Position numbers and translations under genes: made by a program
Part shown: positions 62,245 to 64,000 of the stretch, in pieces
Position numbering within the stretch: the first letter of the stretch is position 1
Layout: each line of letters starts with the position of its first letter
Assembly (NCBI GenBank): GCA_934045075.1
Contig: OW203738.1
Span: forward strand, 7,920,868 to 7,984,867
Length of the DNA stretch: 64,000 nucleotides
Reading direction: 5' to 3'
Source of the DNA: Yponomeuta sedellus
Lineage: Eukaryota; Arthropoda; Insecta; Lepidoptera; Yponomeutidae
Notes under the pieces: generated by a model
What the model saw: the letters and a program-made list of their open reading frames with translations, nothing else
Databases searched by the model: none
Told to the model about the DNA's origin: nothing

Positions 62245-62500
62245 AATAGATAGATAGAGTGAAAATTACCTTGCTAAATTCCGTCAAAAATCCCACAAGC
62301 TCCAAGCGGTTAGTTAATGCACCCCTCCCTATCACTTTTTCAAGCTGAAGCAAGACACGAACACATTACCACCGACACCAATACTTGTGTGAAAAAATGC
62401 GCGACGCGTTTCGCCTCTAACACGAGGCATCCTCAGGCTCACAAGAGGTTGCTATTATGGATTTCTGCAAAGTAACGCCTGATTCCATACAAGGTAGGAA
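62245..62500 (+). mobile_element. Family G, linear copy
   Basis: AAATTACCTTGCTAAATTCC, AAAATCCCACAAGCTCCAAG, AGCAAGACACGAACACATTA, GACGCGTTTCGCCTCTAACA, CGAGGCATCCTCAGGCTCAC, GATTTCTGCAAAGTAACGCC. Only one arm, unlike 5629-6010. Confidence 0.7.
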
Positions 62501-62504
62501 ATAA

Positions 62505-62790
62505 GTAACTGAGTGGCATATCCTATAAGATAAGCAAACTGAACATGCCGTAGAACCGATGGTAAAAGGGGTGCAAATGTTCTTGAGTGGAGACCACGAA
62601 CTGGCAAATGTAGCGTAGGGCACCCACCGCCTGGCTGGACTCGCTGGTCTCGCTGGACCGACGATCTGCAGCAGATTGATGGCTGCGGTTGGATGAAAAT
62701 GGCCTAGGACAGAAGGAAGTGTCATCCCGTTGGTGATTAGGTTTCTTATATCCAGCAAGGCATGAGCACGGGCTGATTGATTGATAGAGG
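62505..62790 (+). mobile_element. LINE 3' end related to K
   Basis: GTTCTTGAGTGGAGACCACG, GGGCACCCACCGCCTGGCTG, GGACCGACGATCTGC, GGATGAAAATGGCCTAGGAC and a GATTGATTGAT tail. Layout as LINE K (VLEWRPR, GRPP-like, then tryptophan-rich end) but diverged and frameshifted. Confidence 0.6.
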
Positions 62791-62874
62791 ATATTTAGAG
62801 GTGGTGGGGTCGAATCCTACTGGATGATTTATATACATATTTGGTATGTCGTATTGGCAAAATTACATAACACA

Positions 62875-63260
62875 TAACACAACCTCACCCCTGTATCCCA
62901 GAGGGGTAGGCAGAGACCAGGGACTGCTACTTGCCACGATCCTGACAGATTACCCTCACTTCATCAACGTTCATAAGTCGTTGCATGCACGCACGCCGGT
63001 TCCGGGTACTTTTTATCTTTCCTTTTACTAATACATCCCCTATTTGGTCGATGTATGTCCGCCTGGGACGTCCCTTACCAGCCTTTTCACTCACATTCGC
63101 AATATATATTTGTTTCGTCAATCTTTCTTCCTTGGACCTCTCCACTTGTCCAAACCAACGCAACATTCCTTTCTCAATTCTAGTCACTACATCCTCTTTC
63201 AGTCCACAACGTTTTTTAATCAGACTATTAAAAGTCTTATATAATTTACACAAAAGATCT
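62875..63260 (-). pseudogene. LINE H, C-terminal ORF2 fragment
   Basis: The minus frame reads GLKEDVVTRIEKGMLRWFGQ, VERSKEERLTKQIYIANVSE, GKGRPRRTYIDQIGDVL and KSTRNRRACMQRLMNVDEVR, the C-terminus of a lepidopteran endonuclease-reverse transcriptase. The frame starts near 63255 where the element is 5'-truncated. The 3' end is TATCCCAGAGGGGTAGGCAG in complement. Other pieces: 8265-8830, 25648-25745, 37370-37592, 43930-44000, 48505-48605, 55436-55620. Confidence 0.8.
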
Positions 63261-63284
63261 CAATCTGGTTGTTTTTCCAGGTGA

Positions 63285-63530
63285 TGACCGCCTCGGTGGA
63301 GCAGCGGTTTGGCACGCTGAGTGTAAAACCGAAGGTCTCGGGTTCGATCCCCGGCCGGGTCAAACTAGGAAACGAACTTTTCTAGTTTGTCTCGGGTCTT
63401 GGATGTTATCTATGTATTTATTGTATTAAATCTATCGTCGAGTTAGCACCTATAACACAAGTCATTTACTTGTACTTAGTATAGGGCTAACGAGATCTGT
63501 GTAATATGTCCATGAATATTTAACGTTTAT
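63285..63530 (+). mobile_element. SINE C, copy 2
   Basis: Aligns along its length with 27032-27290 (CGGGTTCGATCCCCGGCCGG, TAGGAAACGAACTTTTCTAG, CCATGAATATTTAACG). The match is high, indicating recent activity. Confidence 0.85.
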
Positions 63531-63534
63531 TTAT

Positions 63535-64000
63535 TATGTCCTGGCCTGGTTATCATACGGCAGGGTATCCTAGTTTGGGACCACGATAAGTGATTGTGAT
63601 ATGTGGAAGTTATTAAAGTTGTATTCTCCTGTAAAGGTGTTTCACACTGAAATGTACATTATTTTTCGGGGATTGATTGATTGATCGAGACCATAAATAT
63701 GTAGTGTGTGTGAGTATTTGTATTGTATTGTAGAGGGCGAAAAATTTTCTTTTTCTTTTTTGTAAAATATTTCTATAAGTGATAACTTGTAATTGGCTTT
63801 CAGGCATATTTCAATCGCAATGTGTTTTGTTCATAGCTGTAAGTTTTCCTATTATAATAAAAAAAAAGTAGTTTTTAAATAAAATGTGAAAATACTATTG
63901 GAGTAGCTAATAAATAATTATAATAATTATAATTATAATTATTACTAATAGAGATAAATAGTTTATTTATATAAGTCACATACGTCAAAGCTTAACAGTA
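63535..64000. other. SINE A 3' fragment and AT-rich end
   Basis: 63538-63600 carries GTCCTGGCCTGGTTATCATA, GGTATCCTAGTTTGGGACCA (SINE A 3' body). The remaining 400 bp is AT-rich with TAATTATAATTATAATTATT near 63915; no gene. Confidence 0.5.

Overview
The window looks like intronic and gene-desert DNA of a lepidopteran (moth or butterfly) genome. It is AT-rich, packed with short retroposons and foldback elements of the kind common in Lepidoptera, and holds one spliced host gene whose small, GC-rich exons are tens of kilobases apart. Nothing bacterial or organellar is visible.

Host gene. A Runt-domain (RUNX family) transcription factor runs right to left on the minus strand. Four coding exons can be placed from protein similarity, splice consensus and matching phase: exon 1 (start codon) 57895-58009, exon 2 44465-44704, exon 3 20880-20993 and exon 4 4823-4990. 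Together they give 212 codons plus one base. Exons 1-3 hold the complete Runt domain. Exon 4 is a new-looking downstream exon supported by phase and splice sites. The last exon(s) must lie left of base 1. The introns are about 13.2, 23.5 and 15.9 kb and are largely mobile-element debris. The sequence right of 58010 is the 5' flank and contains repeat-poor, GC-rich islands.

Left edge (1-2840). A compact minus-strand cassette of four uninterrupted, partly overlapping ORFs: a packaging-type P-loop ATPase, a DUF8207-like protein, a small protein, and a retroviral-type integrase cut by the window edge. This is a Polinton/Maverick- or adintovirus-like mobile element lying in the Runt gene's fourth intron or 3' side.

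Remainder. Identifiable repeats include: four tRNA-derived SINE families (labelled A, B, C, Q); a tRNA-derived family D whose copies are mostly inverted snap-back insertions with clean target-site duplications; a SINE family J whose head resembles 5S rRNA; SINE F, sharing its 3' tail with LINE K; truncated LINEs (K, H, L, N and 3' ends E, I); a Penelope-like fragment; two Helitron families; a TA-flanked terminal-inverted-repeat element nested in a Helitron; several MITE/foldback palindromes; a 138-bp satellite whose unit is itself a hairpin; and a 269-bp TTTG microsatellite. Family letters are labels for this window only. All family names come from recognition, not from a database search.
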